A stretch of 64,000 nt of DNA from CAWKPF01 sp963851415 (GTDB lineage Bacteria; Acidobacteriota; Thermoanaerobaculia; Multivoradales; Multivoraceae), in assembly GCA_963851415.1 (NCBI GenBank), contig CAWKPF010000003.1:186001-250000 (forward strand). Direction: 5' to 3'. Shown here piece by piece: positions 44,286 to 53,248 of this stretch; position 1 is the first letter of the stretch; each line of letters begins with the position of its first letter. The notes beneath the pieces were generated by a model. It was not told where the DNA came from, searched no databases, and saw only the letters and a program-made list of their open reading frames with translations. The translations under genes were made by a program, and so were the position numbers.

Positions 44286-45584
44286 ATGGCGTGGGATTTC
44301 GAGACCGAGCCCGAGTTCGAGCGGGAGCTCGAGTGGATCCGCGCGTTCGTACGCGAAGAGGTCGAGCCACTCGACCACGTGCTGGACGACCCCTACGATC
44401 TGAAGAACCCGAACTTCGAGAGGCTGGTCCGACCGCTCCAGGCGCAGGTGCGCAAGCGCAGGCTGTGGGCGTGTCATCTGGGGCCCGATCTCGGCGGTCC
44501 CGGCTACGGCCAGCTGAAGCTCGCGTTGATGAACGAGATCCTCGGTCGCTCACGCTTTGCACCGGTCGTGTTCGGTACCCAGGCTCCGGATTCCGGCAAC
44601 GGCGAGATCCTCGCCCACTACGGGACAGAAGAGCACAAGAAGACGTTTCTGGAGCCGCTGCTGCGCAACGAGATCGTGTCGTGCTTTTCGATGACCGAGC
44701 CCCATGCGGGTGCCGACCCGAAGATGTTTCGATGTCGAGCGACCGAAGACGGAGACGAATGGGTGATCGAAGGGGAGAAGTGGTTCTCCTCGAACGCGCG
44801 CTGGGCCTCGTTTCTCATCGCCATGGTGGTCACCGATCCTGAGGCGCCGCCCTACAGCCGCACTTCGATGTTCGTCGTGCCTGCCGACGCCCCCGGCCTC
44901 GAGATCGTGCGCAACGTGGGAGTCGGACTCGAGGGCCAGGGGGAGGGCGCCCACGGCTACCTGCGCTACAACGGGGTCCGGGTGCCGAAGGAGAACCTCC
45001 TCGGGAAACGTGGTGGGGGCTTCGCCGTCGCCCAGACCCGGCTGGGCGGCGGCCGCATCCATCACGCCATGCGCACCCTCGGCCAGATCCGCAAAGCCTT
45101 CGACATGATGTGTGAGCGCGTGCTGTCGCGTGAGACCCAGGGCGAGGTGCTGGCCAACAAGCAGATGGTGCAGGAGAAGATCGCCGACTCCTGGATCGAG
45201 ATGGAGCAGTTCCGCCTGTTGGTGCTGCGCACCGCCTGGAAGATCGACAAGGTGAAGGACTACTTGAAGGTCCGCAAGGACATCGCGGCGGTGAAGGTCC
45301 AGTTGCCCCGGGTCTACCACAGCGTGGTGTCTCGGGCGCTCCATCTGCACGGCTCCCTCGGAGTGTCCAACGAGATGCCCTTCGTGTCGCAGATGATCTC
45401 GGCAGCGGTGATGGGCCTGGCCGACGGTCCGACCGAAGTCCATCAGGTGACGGTAGCGCGACAGGTCCTACGCGACTACGCGCCCAGCGAGGGGCTGTTC
45501 CCGAACGGACACCTGCTCAAACTACGCGAGGATGCGCTGCGCAAGTTCGGCGACCTGGTCGAGCAGGAGGTCACACAGCTATGA
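44286..45584 (+). CDS. acyl-CoA dehydrogenase family protein
   Basis: A 432-residue flavoprotein of the acyl-CoA dehydrogenase fold. ATG 44286 follows GAGGAG. Markers: CFSMTEPHAGADP and EWVIEGEKWFSSNA (FAD and substrate-binding loops), RLGGGRIHHAMRTLG, and LHLHGSLGVSNEMP (the C-terminal flavin-binding motif). A catalytic base cannot be pinned with certainty. Its stop overlaps the SDR start (ATGA), indicating an operon. Likely role: fatty acid or branched-chain acyl-CoA oxidation. Confidence 0.92.
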   Translation: MAWDFETEPEFERELEWIRAFVREEVEPLDHVLDDPYDLKNPNFERLVRPLQAQVRKRRLWACHLGPDLGGPGYGQLKLALMNEILGRSRFAPVVFGTQAPDSGNGEILAHYGTEEHKKTFLEPLLRNEIVSCFSMTEPHAGADPKMFRCRATEDGDEWVIEGEKWFSSNARWASFLIAMVVTDPEAPPYSRTSMFVVPADAPGLEIVRNVGVGLEGQGEGAHGYLRYNGVRVPKENLLGKRGGGFAVAQTRLGGGRIHHAMRTLGQIRKAFDMMCERVLSRETQGEVLANKQMVQEKIADSWIEMEQFRLLVLRTAWKIDKVKDYLKVRKDIAAVKVQLPRVYHSVVSRALHLHGSLGVSNEMPFVSQMISAAVMGLADGPTEVHQVTVARQVLRDYAPSEGLFPNGHLLKLREDALRKFGDLVEQEVTQL

Positions 45585-46348
45585 GCCGTTCCGTCGAGAC
45601 TCCAGACTTCGGCTACCAGGGCAAGGTCGTTCTGGTGACCGGAGGCAGCCGGGGGCTCGGGCGTGAGATGGTGCTCGGTTTCGCCCGTGCCGGAGCCGAT
45701 GTGGCGATCGTTAGTCGCAAGCTGGATGCCTGCAGGGAAGTGGCGAAGATCGTCGAGGCGATGGGCCGACGTGCCCTGCCGGTGGAGAGTCACGTCGGCA
45801 AGTGGGATGGTCTCGAGACGCTGGTCGACACCGTGTGGGACCACTTCGGGAAGATCGACGTACTGGTCAACAACGCAGGGATGTCGCCTCTCTACCCGTC
45901 GCTCGAAGAGGTCAGTGAAGAGCTCTTCGACAAGGTCGTCGCGGTGAATCTCAAGGGCCCTTTTCGATTGAGTGCCCTGGTGGGCAGCCGAATGAAGCTC
46001 GCCGAGGGCGGCGCAATCCTCAACATCTCGTCGATCGCTGCTGCCCAGCCGAGTCCTCACGCCGAGCCCTATGGGGCGGCCAAGGCCGGGGTCAACAGTC
46101 TGACCCGATCGCTCGCCTTCGCATACGGCCCTCGCGTGCGCGTGAACTGCATCATGGCGGGCCCCTTCTTCACGGACGTCTCCAGGGCCTGGGACCTGGC
46201 GGAGTTCGAGGCGCGCGCGGCGCGCGACATCGCCTTGCGTCGAGGGGGAGAGCCGGAGGAGATCGTCGGAGCAGCCTTGTACCTGTGCTCGGAAGCCGCC
46301 AGCTTCACCACGGGAGCGGTACTGCCGGTGGACGGTGGGCGCAGATAG
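45581..46348 (+). CDS. short-chain dehydrogenase/reductase (SDR)
   Basis: A 255-residue NAD(P)-dependent Rossmann enzyme. The nucleotide motif is VTGGSRGLG, with VLVNNAG next, and the catalytic Ser (NISSIAA) and Tyr164-x3-Lys168 (YGAAK) are present, with N-terminal GxxxGxG spacing typical of classical SDRs. ATG 45581 overlaps the previous stop, and the gene overlaps the GNAT start by 14 bp. It may reduce or oxidise the acyl-CoA product of the preceding enzyme. Confidence 0.93.
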   Translation: MSRSVETPDFGYQGKVVLVTGGSRGLGREMVLGFARAGADVAIVSRKLDACREVAKIVEAMGRRALPVESHVGKWDGLETLVDTVWDHFGKIDVLVNNAGMSPLYPSLEEVSEELFDKVVAVNLKGPFRLSALVGSRMKLAEGGAILNISSIAAAQPSPHAEPYGAAKAGVNSLTRSLAFAYGPRVRVNCIMAGPFFTDVSRAWDLAEFEARAARDIALRRGGEPEEIVGAALYLCSEAASFTTGAVLPVDGGRR

Positions 46349-47210
46349 GCCGGTGCCGGTACCGCCCCCCACGGTGTTCTCGGATCTCGAGCTCTCCCGC
46401 CGCCTGGAAGCGGTGGAGGGCCGGGGTGGAGCCGCCTTTGCCGCAGCGCATGCGAGGGTCGATTCGACGGTCCCCGTCGATGGGATCGAAGTGGCCGGCG
46501 CCATCGCCGTCTTCGACGGGGTCGGCTCTCCCGTGACGCAGAGCTTCTGCCTCGGCCTGTTCGACCCGGTGGGCCACGCCGAGATGGACGTGCTCGAGGA
46601 GTTCTTTCACAGCCGTGGGGCTGCGGCCGACCACGAGGTCAGTCCACTCGCCGGAGAACAGCTCGCGGGACTGCTGTCCGACCGTGGCTACCGTCCGATC
46701 GAGCTGACCTCGGTGATGTTTCGCCCGCTCGAAGCCAGCGAGATCGAGGACAGCGTCTTCGAGGAGAGCGTCGACGGGGACCGAGGGCCGTCGATCGAGG
46801 TCCGACGGATCGAGGGGCCGGAGGCCGAGGCCTGGTCGGACGTGTGCGCCGAGGGCTGGCGAGATGTGGCTCCCGAGCTGTTCGAGTTCTTGCGCGGGAT
46901 CGGTCGGATCAACGCCGAGCGGGACGATGCGCAGTGTTTCCTCGCGGAGCTCGGCCAGCGGCCGGTAGCGGGCGGACTACTCACCGTGTACCGAGGCGTC
47001 GCGCTGCTGGCGGGGGCGAGCACGATTCCGCAGTGGCGTCGGCACGGAGCGCAGAGAGCGCTGCTCGACGCTCGCCTGCGCTCTGCCCTCGAGTCGGGCT
47101 GCGATCTGGCGATGATGTGTGCCCGACCCGGGAGCGCCTCCCAACGCAACGCGGAGCGTGAGGGGTTTCGCATCGCCTACACGCGAACCAAGTGGCAGTT
47201 GCCAGTCTGA
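46335..47210 (+). CDS. GNAT-family N-acetyltransferase
   Basis: A 291-residue protein. The C-terminal half has the GNAT features: GLLTVYRGVALLAGASTIPQWRRHGAQRALLDARL (acetyl-CoA-binding R/Q-x-x-G-x-G/A segment) and NAEREGFRIAYTRTKW. The N-terminal half (residues 1-150) is probably an additional degenerate GNAT-like domain. GTG 46335 overlaps the SDR end. Substrate unknown; the overlap hints at coexpression with the acyl-CoA enzymes. Confidence 0.82.
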   Translation: MGADRPVPVPPPTVFSDLELSRRLEAVEGRGGAAFAAAHARVDSTVPVDGIEVAGAIAVFDGVGSPVTQSFCLGLFDPVGHAEMDVLEEFFHSRGAAADHEVSPLAGEQLAGLLSDRGYRPIELTSVMFRPLEASEIEDSVFEESVDGDRGPSIEVRRIEGPEAEAWSDVCAEGWRDVAPELFEFLRGIGRINAERDDAQCFLAELGQRPVAGGLLTVYRGVALLAGASTIPQWRRHGAQRALLDARLRSALESGCDLAMMCARPGSASQRNAEREGFRIAYTRTKWQLPV

Positions 47211-47326
47211 AGTCCCGATCCGGGGACGCCTCGATCGCAGGAGTCGGGCGAGCGCCTTTTCGACAGCGCTGCCTTCCAGCGGCATCGCGCCAGTCGGGCC
47301 CTCGGGAGGCGCTCTCCAGGGCCGAC

Positions 47327-47779
47327 TCAGACGGGGAGCTGGATGCTCATTCCGCTCGCCTTCTGCAGGGCCGGAACGTTGTTCTCCAGAAACAGGAGCA
47401 CGGGGTCGAGGTCGACGCCTTCGCTCTCCTTGGCACGCTGGACCAGCTTTGTCATGCCTTCGTAGTCCTTGGCGAAGCCCTCGGGGAGCTTGGCGTCGGC
47501 TCCGAAGGCCCCCTGTTCGATGGCCTCGGCCCAACGGCCGACGATCTCGAGTCTGGCCTCCACCTCGGTGGCGGGCATCTCCATTTCCATCTGATACTGC
47601 CGCGCCATCTTCTGGTCCCAGGTGTTCAGTACCAGGATCCGTATGTCCTCTTCGAGCGGAGTGTCCTCTTCCTGCGCGAGAACGCTCCAGGACAGACCGA
47701 GTCCGATCAGCGCGAGGGCGCAGAGAAGGGCCGCTCTGGCCCATACGGGTACCACGAAGGAAGATGTCTTCAGCGTCAT
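47327..47779 (-). CDS. small secreted protein of unknown family
   Basis: A 150-residue exported protein from ATG 47779 with a signal peptide ending near SVLAQEE. The mature part is acidic and helical (DIRILVLNTWDQKMARQYQMEMEM..., LPEGFAKDYEGMTKLVQRA). I recognise no domain. The same strand carries two further small secreted genes upstream (47953, 48514), separated by 173 and 27 bp, so the three might form a unit. Confidence 0.65.
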   Translation of the reverse strand: MTLKTSSFVVPVWARAALLCALALIGLGLSWSVLAQEEDTPLEEDIRILVLNTWDQKMARQYQMEMEMPATEVEARLEIVGRWAEAIEQGAFGADAKLPEGFAKDYEGMTKLVQRAKESEGVDLDPVLLFLENNVPALQKASGMSIQLPV

Positions 47780-47952
47780 CGCGCGACCTCCGGATGTTCT
47801 ATCGGGCCTGTCAGGCTGGGAGTGCAGCAATCCTACACCGTGGCGTCTCGCGGTGGAGTGCGAAACGAGGATTCGCCCGCTCACGGATTCGCGACGTCTC
47901 GAAGTAGAAGTGCGACTCGTGAGCGAGCGAGGCCACGTACCCGGAGCTCGAG

Positions 47953-48486
47953 CTAACGTTCCCGTGACGAGTGCTCTGGCAGACTCTCGCTCAGTCCGGA
48001 CTCGGATCGGCTCATGTAGAAGAGCAGGCGGACTCCATCCGAAATCCTTCTGGTCGCGGCGAAAGCCTCGGCCTGGTCGGGTACGATCTCGAGCAGTGCC
48101 TCGATGAGCGGCTCTTCGTCGTCCGAGATCGTGAGATCGAGACGACACAGCCGAGAGCTGCACTCGACACTGTCGAGTCGTGCGCTGCCGAGGAGAGCGG
48201 CCGAGACGAGCTCCACTACGGAGGTCTCGGTACGCCGCGACTCGTCGTCTCGCCTTCCCTCGGCGAGCGCGGTGTCGAATCTGGCGATGAGCTGCTCCGT
48301 GGCAACCCGGGTCTCCAGCGCCTCCTGCTCGTTGGCCAGCAGTGAGGCGTCTTCGAAGCTCGGCTCCTCGACGAGGTGGGTCCTGTCTGAATGAACCTGG
48401 GCCCGAACCGGGGTCTGGAGCAGGCCGGATCCCAGGATGAAGGCGAGCCCCAGGGGCAATGCGAATCGAGATCTTCTGGTGAACAT
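47953..48486 (-). CDS. secreted protein of unknown family with Cys pair
   Basis: A 177-residue exported protein starting at ATG 48486, signal peptide cleaved near PVRAQVH. The middle has VECSSRLCRLDLTISDD, a Cys-x5-Cys strand segment common in secreted proteins of myxobacteria and relatives, probably disulfide-bonded. The C terminus is charged (SLPEHSSRER). Function unknown. Confidence 0.65.
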   Translation of the reverse strand: MFTRRSRFALPLGLAFILGSGLLQTPVRAQVHSDRTHLVEEPSFEDASLLANEQEALETRVATEQLIARFDTALAEGRRDDESRRTETSVVELVSAALLGSARLDSVECSSRLCRLDLTISDDEEPLIEALLEIVPDQAEAFAATRRISDGVRLLFYMSRSESGLSESLPEHSSRER

Positions 48487-48513
48487 GTCGGTCTCCCTTC
48501 GATGGCGGTGTGA

Positions 48514-49062
48514 TCAGTTCTCGTCGACGCGGTAGGCGCCGACGCAGGCCTGCTTGAGTCCGGTGGTCCACTGCTGGGCAGGGGGCAGCGCGCAGCGCAT
48601 CTCGTAGGGACCGTAGGGTGCCGACGACATCGAGCCGTTGAAGTAGGGGGCCTGCCATGCGTCGGGGTCGTTGTCGGGTGCGAGGCCGATGGTGCGTTTC
48701 ACGTACCATCCCCATCCGTCGTCCGTGGCGGGCTTGAGGCTTCGGAGGATGCAGGTGATCTTCTTGCTCGGGTTGCCGTTCTTGGCGTAGACCCGCCAGA
48801 ATTCGATGTGGCCGTTGATCGTGTCGCGTACCACTGGGCAGTTCAGATAAACGGTCTTGGTCGTGCTCGTGTTGCAGACTCGACCGTTTCCCGGATAGGA
48901 GAGGCTGTTCTCATCGGATGCAGTGCGCGACTGGCACATCGAGGCCGGATAGATCTTGCCGTCGTCGGCCGAGGCGGTGCCGGTGGTGGCCAGCAGTGCG
49001 ATCGTGCCCAGCACGAGTGCGGCCCTGGTGCAGATCCGGGAAGAGGTGTGGCGTGTGTTCAT
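48514..49062 (-). CDS. secreted Cys-containing beta-rich protein of unknown family
   Basis: A 182-residue exported protein with signal peptide ending GTASAD. The mature part begins GKIYPASMCQSR and has about six cysteines (SMC, RVC, LNCPVVRD, ITCIL, MRCALP, ACVGAY), as in a family of small secreted beta-sandwich proteins seen in myxobacteria. It lies 27 bp before the 47953 gene. No role can be assigned. Confidence 0.65.
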   Translation of the reverse strand: MNTRHTSSRICTRAALVLGTIALLATTGTASADDGKIYPASMCQSRTASDENSLSYPGNGRVCNTSTTKTVYLNCPVVRDTINGHIEFWRVYAKNGNPSKKITCILRSLKPATDDGWGWYVKRTIGLAPDNDPDAWQAPYFNGSMSSAPYGPYEMRCALPPAQQWTTGLKQACVGAYRVDEN

Positions 49063-49275
49063 GTCGATCTCCTCTCTGAGGTCGTTTTCGGCCCGTGACG
49101 TTTCGCGGCGCGCACGGTCCGTTGTTGCGGTTTCAGGAGAGGTAACGACGAGGCGGGAGGAACCCCCTCACCGGCCGAGCGGAGTTTCTTCGCGGAGCGA
49201 GATGTCGCGGTCACCTAGAATCACTGAGGATCTCCCGACCGATTCCCGCCCGTGGCACATGGATGACTCGACTTC

Positions 49276-50259
49276 GTGACGACCTCGACCTCCAAACTGC
49301 TCTGGCCCCGAGAGCATGGGGCCTATGGCCAGGTGCTCCTCCCGCTGCTGACGGGACTCGGCCTGGGGTGGAGCTCGAGAGGATCCGGATCGATCAGGGT
49401 CGCAGTGCTGCTGGCGACGGCGGTGGTCGGAGCCTTCCTGGCGCACGAGGCGGTGCTCGTGGCCTCGGGTCGGCGCGGTCCTCGGATCCAGAAGCGCCTC
49501 GGCCCGGACGCTTTTCGCACGCTGCTCTGGCTGTGGCCCGGCACGCTGCTCTGTGGGGGCGTCGGCGCCGTGCTCGCCCCGGCGCAAGTGCGAGTGGCCA
49601 TCGCTCTGGTCTTGCTGGCGGGTGTCCTGCTCTTCATGGTCATTGTGGCGGGGATGGAGAAGACGACCGGAGGCGAGGTTCTCGCCGCGTCGATCGCAGC
49701 GTCGACCGCCGTACCCGTGACGTTGGCCGCGGGCGCGTCTCGGAGTACGGCTCTGGTGGCGTGGTGGACCTGGTCGCTGGCTTTCGCCGTCGCGACTGCC
49801 GGAGTGCGAGTGCTCCTGGCGCGGCACAAGAGACGCAGCGATGCGATGGCGTGGCTGGTCCTCGGGGGAGGCACCGCTACACTGTCCGTGGTCGCGTTCA
49901 CTGGGCCCCGTGAGTCTCTTGCGGCCCTGCCACAGCTGGTGGTGGCCTGGTCGGTGGTTCTCTTCTCGCCGAGTGCCCGCAGGCTGAAGCAGATCGGCTG
50001 GGGGCTCGTCGCGGCGAGCGTGATCACTGCCTGCTCGCTGCTCATCGCGCGAGGAGGCTCCCGAGCTCAGTCGTCGGCCTTCTCCAGTAGCCAGGCCTGC
50101 GCCTCGGCTACCGTGCTGCAGAGCCGCATGCGGGCACCACGGTTGAGGGCCACGGTCTCTGCGAACACCATCATGGAGGGGTCGTGCTCGGTCGCGGTGT
50201 CGACGTACGCCATCGCCCGCGGAGGTGGCCAGCGTTCGATCGCTTCGCAAACCAGCTGA
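49276..50259 (+). CDS. YwiC-like integral membrane protein with antisense-overlapping tail
   Basis: A 327-residue membrane protein starting at GTG 49276. The N-terminal LWPREHGAYGQVLLPLLTGLG is the YwiC-like signature. About seven to nine hydrophobic helices follow, ending near residue 265. The last 64 residues (from about 50067) are Ser/Ala/Arg-rich and lie antisense to the STAS-like gene ending at 50067; they are probably not conserved and may reflect loss of an earlier stop. YwiC-like proteins have no established function. Confidence 0.75.
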   Translation: MTTSTSKLLWPREHGAYGQVLLPLLTGLGLGWSSRGSGSIRVAVLLATAVVGAFLAHEAVLVASGRRGPRIQKRLGPDAFRTLLWLWPGTLLCGGVGAVLAPAQVRVAIALVLLAGVLLFMVIVAGMEKTTGGEVLAASIAASTAVPVTLAAGASRSTALVAWWTWSLAFAVATAGVRVLLARHKRRSDAMAWLVLGGGTATLSVVAFTGPRESLAALPQLVVAWSVVLFSPSARRLKQIGWGLVAASVITACSLLIARGGSRAQSSAFSSSQACASATVLQSRMRAPRLRATVSANTIMEGSCSVAVSTYAIARGGGQRSIASQTS

Positions 50260-50453
50260 TAGATCTCCTGGGGTGCCAGCGAGGGGCCCGTCAGGTGCTC
50301 CTCCAGCAGCATCAGGTCGGCGCCTTCGTCACCCAGGAGGCGGCCGACTTCTTCCAGATAGCCGGCGACCGACTCGAGCGAATTTTCGCCCTCGACACGG
50401 AGATGGAGGTAGGCGTCTTTGCTGATCACAGTGACTCGAAAGGACACGACCAT
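50067..50453 (-). CDS. STAS/SpoIIAA-like protein
   Basis: A 128-residue cytoplasmic protein starting at ATG 50453 (MVVSFRVTVISKDAYLHLRVEGE), preceded by TGGAGG. It has the alternating strand-helix pattern of the SpoIIAA/STAS-like fold with MMVFAETVALNRGARMRLCSTVAEAQAWL at the C terminus, as in a family found in Planctomycetes and Acidobacteriota. No conserved phosphorylatable Ser is obvious. It overlaps the 3' part of the YwiC-like gene by 193 bp antisense. Confidence 0.65.
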   Translation of the reverse strand: MVVSFRVTVISKDAYLHLRVEGENSLESVAGYLEEVGRLLGDEGADLMLLEEHLTGPSLAPQEIYQLVCEAIERWPPPRAMAYVDTATEHDPSMMVFAETVALNRGARMRLCSTVAEAQAWLLEKADD

Positions 50454-50619
50454 CGCCTCCAGGTGCTCGGTCTCACGGTTCTGGGATTGCCGAGGATTCG
50501 ACTCGCCTGCGATGGACAATACCGGATCACCGGGACGGGGGCGGCCAGGGTGCGCTTCAAGCGTGGAGGTTGGATAGAGTCCGGCCCATGGCTGGACTTT
50601 CGACCTCGAGTGGGCGATC

Positions 50620-51783
50620 GTGATGCGGGTCCATGCGCCAATCGGACGTGTCCTCGGAGTCGGGGCGCTGAGCCTGGTTCTCTTCGGAGTCGGGGCGCTG
50701 ACTCGAGAAGGGATCGGTCAGGCGGTCGAGACCGACCCGCCGCGTTTGGCTCGTTTGACGCAGCAGCTGTCGGAAAGAGGTGGCTACTTCGATACCGACA
50801 ACCTCGTTTCGAACGAGCGCTCCTACGTCCAGGTGATCGATCGCCTCGAACCGCGGGGCGGAGCGTACGTGGGTGTCGGTCCCGAGCAGAACTACAACTA
50901 CATCGGCCGCCTGCGGCCGGAATGGGCTTTCGTGGTCGATCTCAGGCCGGACAATCGGCTTCACCAACTCCTGCTCATCGCCGTGCTCGCCCAGTCGGAG
51001 AGCCCCTACGAATACTTGTGTCGGCTCTTTTCCAGGGCTCCTGACGGATCGGCGCAGGAGGGGGCCCCCCCGTCCGTCGATGCGCTGATCGCGCGATTCG
51101 AGCGTTCGACCAGCTCCGAGGCGATCTTCGAAGGGTATCTGGCCGATACGGAGAGGTACCTGTCCGATCTCGGTATCGATCTCTCCGAGTCCGACCGCGA
51201 GCAGTTGCGTTCGATCTACGGTGCCTTCTACCGGGATCAGCTCGACATTCGCTTCCGCAGTCACGGCCGTCCGTCGATGTCGCACTACCCCAGCTACCGA
51301 ACCCTGCTCCGGGCCCGTACCCCCGAAGGTGTTTCTGGGCACTTTCTCTCGCGCCCGGAGGATTACCGTCACCTCAGGGAGCTCGCTCGAAGCGAACGAC
51401 TGGTTCCGGTGGTGGGCGACTTCGGAGGCGAGAAGGCTCTGGTAGGTGTGGGTCGGTTCCTGAGCGAGCGGAACCTGACGCTGAGTGCCTTCTACACCTC
51501 GAATGTCGAGTACTACCTGTTCGGCTCGGAGCGCTATCGACAGTTCGTCGAGAACGTGCGGGCGTTGCCGACCGACGACGAGAGTCTGTTCATTCGGGCT
51601 TGCTTCGACTACGGCTGGGCTCACCCCCAGCGGTTACCGGGACATCGCAGCACCATGCTCCTGCAGCGCGTCGAGCGTTTCCTCGCACTGTGGGACTCCG
51701 GGAGCTATCGAAGCTACTGGGAGATCTGCACCCAGGACTACCTCGGTCGATCTTCGGTTTCGGTGGACGCTTCCCGCTGGTGA
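50620..51783 (+). CDS. LIC_10091-like secreted/membrane-anchored protein
   Basis: A 387-residue protein with an N-terminal hydrophobic segment (about 9-30). The body starts LSERGGYFDTDNLVSNERSYVQVIDRL and includes GGAYVGVGPEQNYNYIGRLRPEWAFVVDLRP, the signature of the LIC_10091-like family, a Rossmann methyltransferase-like fold. GTG 50620 and ATG 50623 are adjacent starts. Activity is unproven. It is separate from the neighbours by about 95 bp on each side. Confidence 0.8.
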   Translation: MMRVHAPIGRVLGVGALSLVLFGVGALTREGIGQAVETDPPRLARLTQQLSERGGYFDTDNLVSNERSYVQVIDRLEPRGGAYVGVGPEQNYNYIGRLRPEWAFVVDLRPDNRLHQLLLIAVLAQSESPYEYLCRLFSRAPDGSAQEGAPPSVDALIARFERSTSSEAIFEGYLADTERYLSDLGIDLSESDREQLRSIYGAFYRDQLDIRFRSHGRPSMSHYPSYRTLLRARTPEGVSGHFLSRPEDYRHLRELARSERLVPVVGDFGGEKALVGVGRFLSERNLTLSAFYTSNVEYYLFGSERYRQFVENVRALPTDDESLFIRACFDYGWAHPQRLPGHRSTMLLQRVERFLALWDSGSYRSYWEICTQDYLGRSSVSVDASRW

Positions 51784-51879
51784 GCCGGGCGCGCTCCCTC
51801 TGATCGACATCTCGTCCCGTCACGGTAGGATCGAACGCTCCAGCAAGAGAAGAATACCGGCGAAGGCAGAGGAGGAGCC

Positions 51880-53238
51880 GTGAGCGGATCGAATGGCTGG
51901 GAGGAAGAGCCGGATCAGCGAAGGGAAGGTTTCTGCTTCCGGGGTGACGGCCCACGGGTTTCGTTCTCGGCATCGCTGGGGGTCCTGCTTGCGGTATGGC
52001 TGTGGTGTGTGCCGGTCGTCGCGCAGCAGTCGCGGTGGTGGAAGGGGAGTCTTCACACCCACACGTTGTGGAGCGACGGCGACGAGTACCCAGAGATGGT
52101 GCTCGACTGGTACAAGACTCGCGGATGGAATTTCGTCGTCCTTTCCGATCACAACGTTCTGCTCGAGGGCGATCGCTGGATCGATACAGGGCAGATCGAA
52201 GACGGCGCTGCGCGCCTCGATGCCTACCGGGAGCGTTTCGGTGATGCGGTCGACACTCGCGAGCCGATGCTCCACGAGAGAGTGGGCACGACCTTCTCCG
52301 ATCGGTTCGCCTCTCCGTCCGGAACCGAGGTCCGCCTCAAGACGCTCGAGGAGGTGCGCCCCCTGTTCGACGAGGAGGGGAAGTTCCTGGTCGTCCAGGG
52401 TGAGGAGATCAGCGACAGTTTCGGAGACGTGCCGATTCACGTCAATGCCACCAACGTCGATGCGCTGATCGCTCCGCAGGGCGGTGAGACCCTGCTCGAG
52501 GTGATGCAGCGCAACATCGACGCCGTGTACCAGCGACGTGACGATACCGGGCAGCCGATGTTCCCTCACCTCAACCATCCCAATTTCCAGTGGGCGGTGA
52601 CCCTCGAAGACTTCATCGACCTCCACAATGAGCGTTTCTTCGAGGTGTACAACGGACATCCGCTGGTGAACAACTACGGCGACGCGGACCACCCGAGCAC
52701 GGAAGAGATGTGGGACCGAGCGCTGGCGGCGCGTGTGCGGAGTGGAGGCCAGCCCCTCTATGGACTTGCGGTGGACGACGGTCATAGCTATTCCGAGATG
52801 AGCAGTCGCAACGCGAATCCCGGCCGCGGATGGGTCATGGTGCGGGCACCCAGGCTCACTCCCGAGGCGCTCATCGAAGCCATGGAGCGGGGGGATTTCT
52901 ACTCGTCCTCCGGAGTCGTGCTGAGAGAGTTCTCGGAGAGGGATGGGCTGCTTCGAGTCAGCATCGAGCCCGTGCGAGGAGTGTCGTACTCGACCTGGTT
53001 CATCGGCACTCGGCGGGATCGCGAGCCTGGGGAGTTCCTCGCCGAGCAACCGGGAACGGAGGCCAGCTACCGGCTCCGAGGCGATGAGCTCTACGTTCGT
53101 GCGTTGATTCGATCCGACAAGCGTAAGGAGAACCCGTATCGCGAAGGCGAGCGCGAGATGGCCTGGACCCAGCCCTGGTTTCCGCCGCCCCCTCAGGAGG
53201 CCGAGCCCGCGGAAGAGATCGAGGGAGTGCGAGAGTAG
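51880..53238 (+). CDS. secreted PHP-domain metal-dependent hydrolase
   Basis: A 452-residue exported protein of the PHP (polymerase and histidinol phosphatase) superfamily. GTG 51880 follows GGAGGAG. After a membrane/signal segment (about 28-48), SLHTHTLWSDGDEYPE is the first metal-binding motif (HxH), then FVVLSDHN (second His), VVQGEEIS, FPHLNHPN and FEVYNGHP give further ligands; ALAVDDGHSY holds the final Asp/His. The C-terminal region has a small beta domain. It may hydrolyse a phosphate ester in the periplasm. Confidence 0.85.
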   Translation: MSGSNGWEEEPDQRREGFCFRGDGPRVSFSASLGVLLAVWLWCVPVVAQQSRWWKGSLHTHTLWSDGDEYPEMVLDWYKTRGWNFVVLSDHNVLLEGDRWIDTGQIEDGAARLDAYRERFGDAVDTREPMLHERVGTTFSDRFASPSGTEVRLKTLEEVRPLFDEEGKFLVVQGEEISDSFGDVPIHVNATNVDALIAPQGGETLLEVMQRNIDAVYQRRDDTGQPMFPHLNHPNFQWAVTLEDFIDLHNERFFEVYNGHPLVNNYGDADHPSTEEMWDRALAARVRSGGQPLYGLAVDDGHSYSEMSSRNANPGRGWVMVRAPRLTPEALIEAMERGDFYSSSGVVLREFSERDGLLRVSIEPVRGVSYSTWFIGTRRDREPGEFLAEQPGTEASYRLRGDELYVRALIRSDKRKENPYREGEREMAWTQPWFPPPPQEAEPAEEIEGVRE

Positions 53239-53248
53239 GGCTCCTCGA

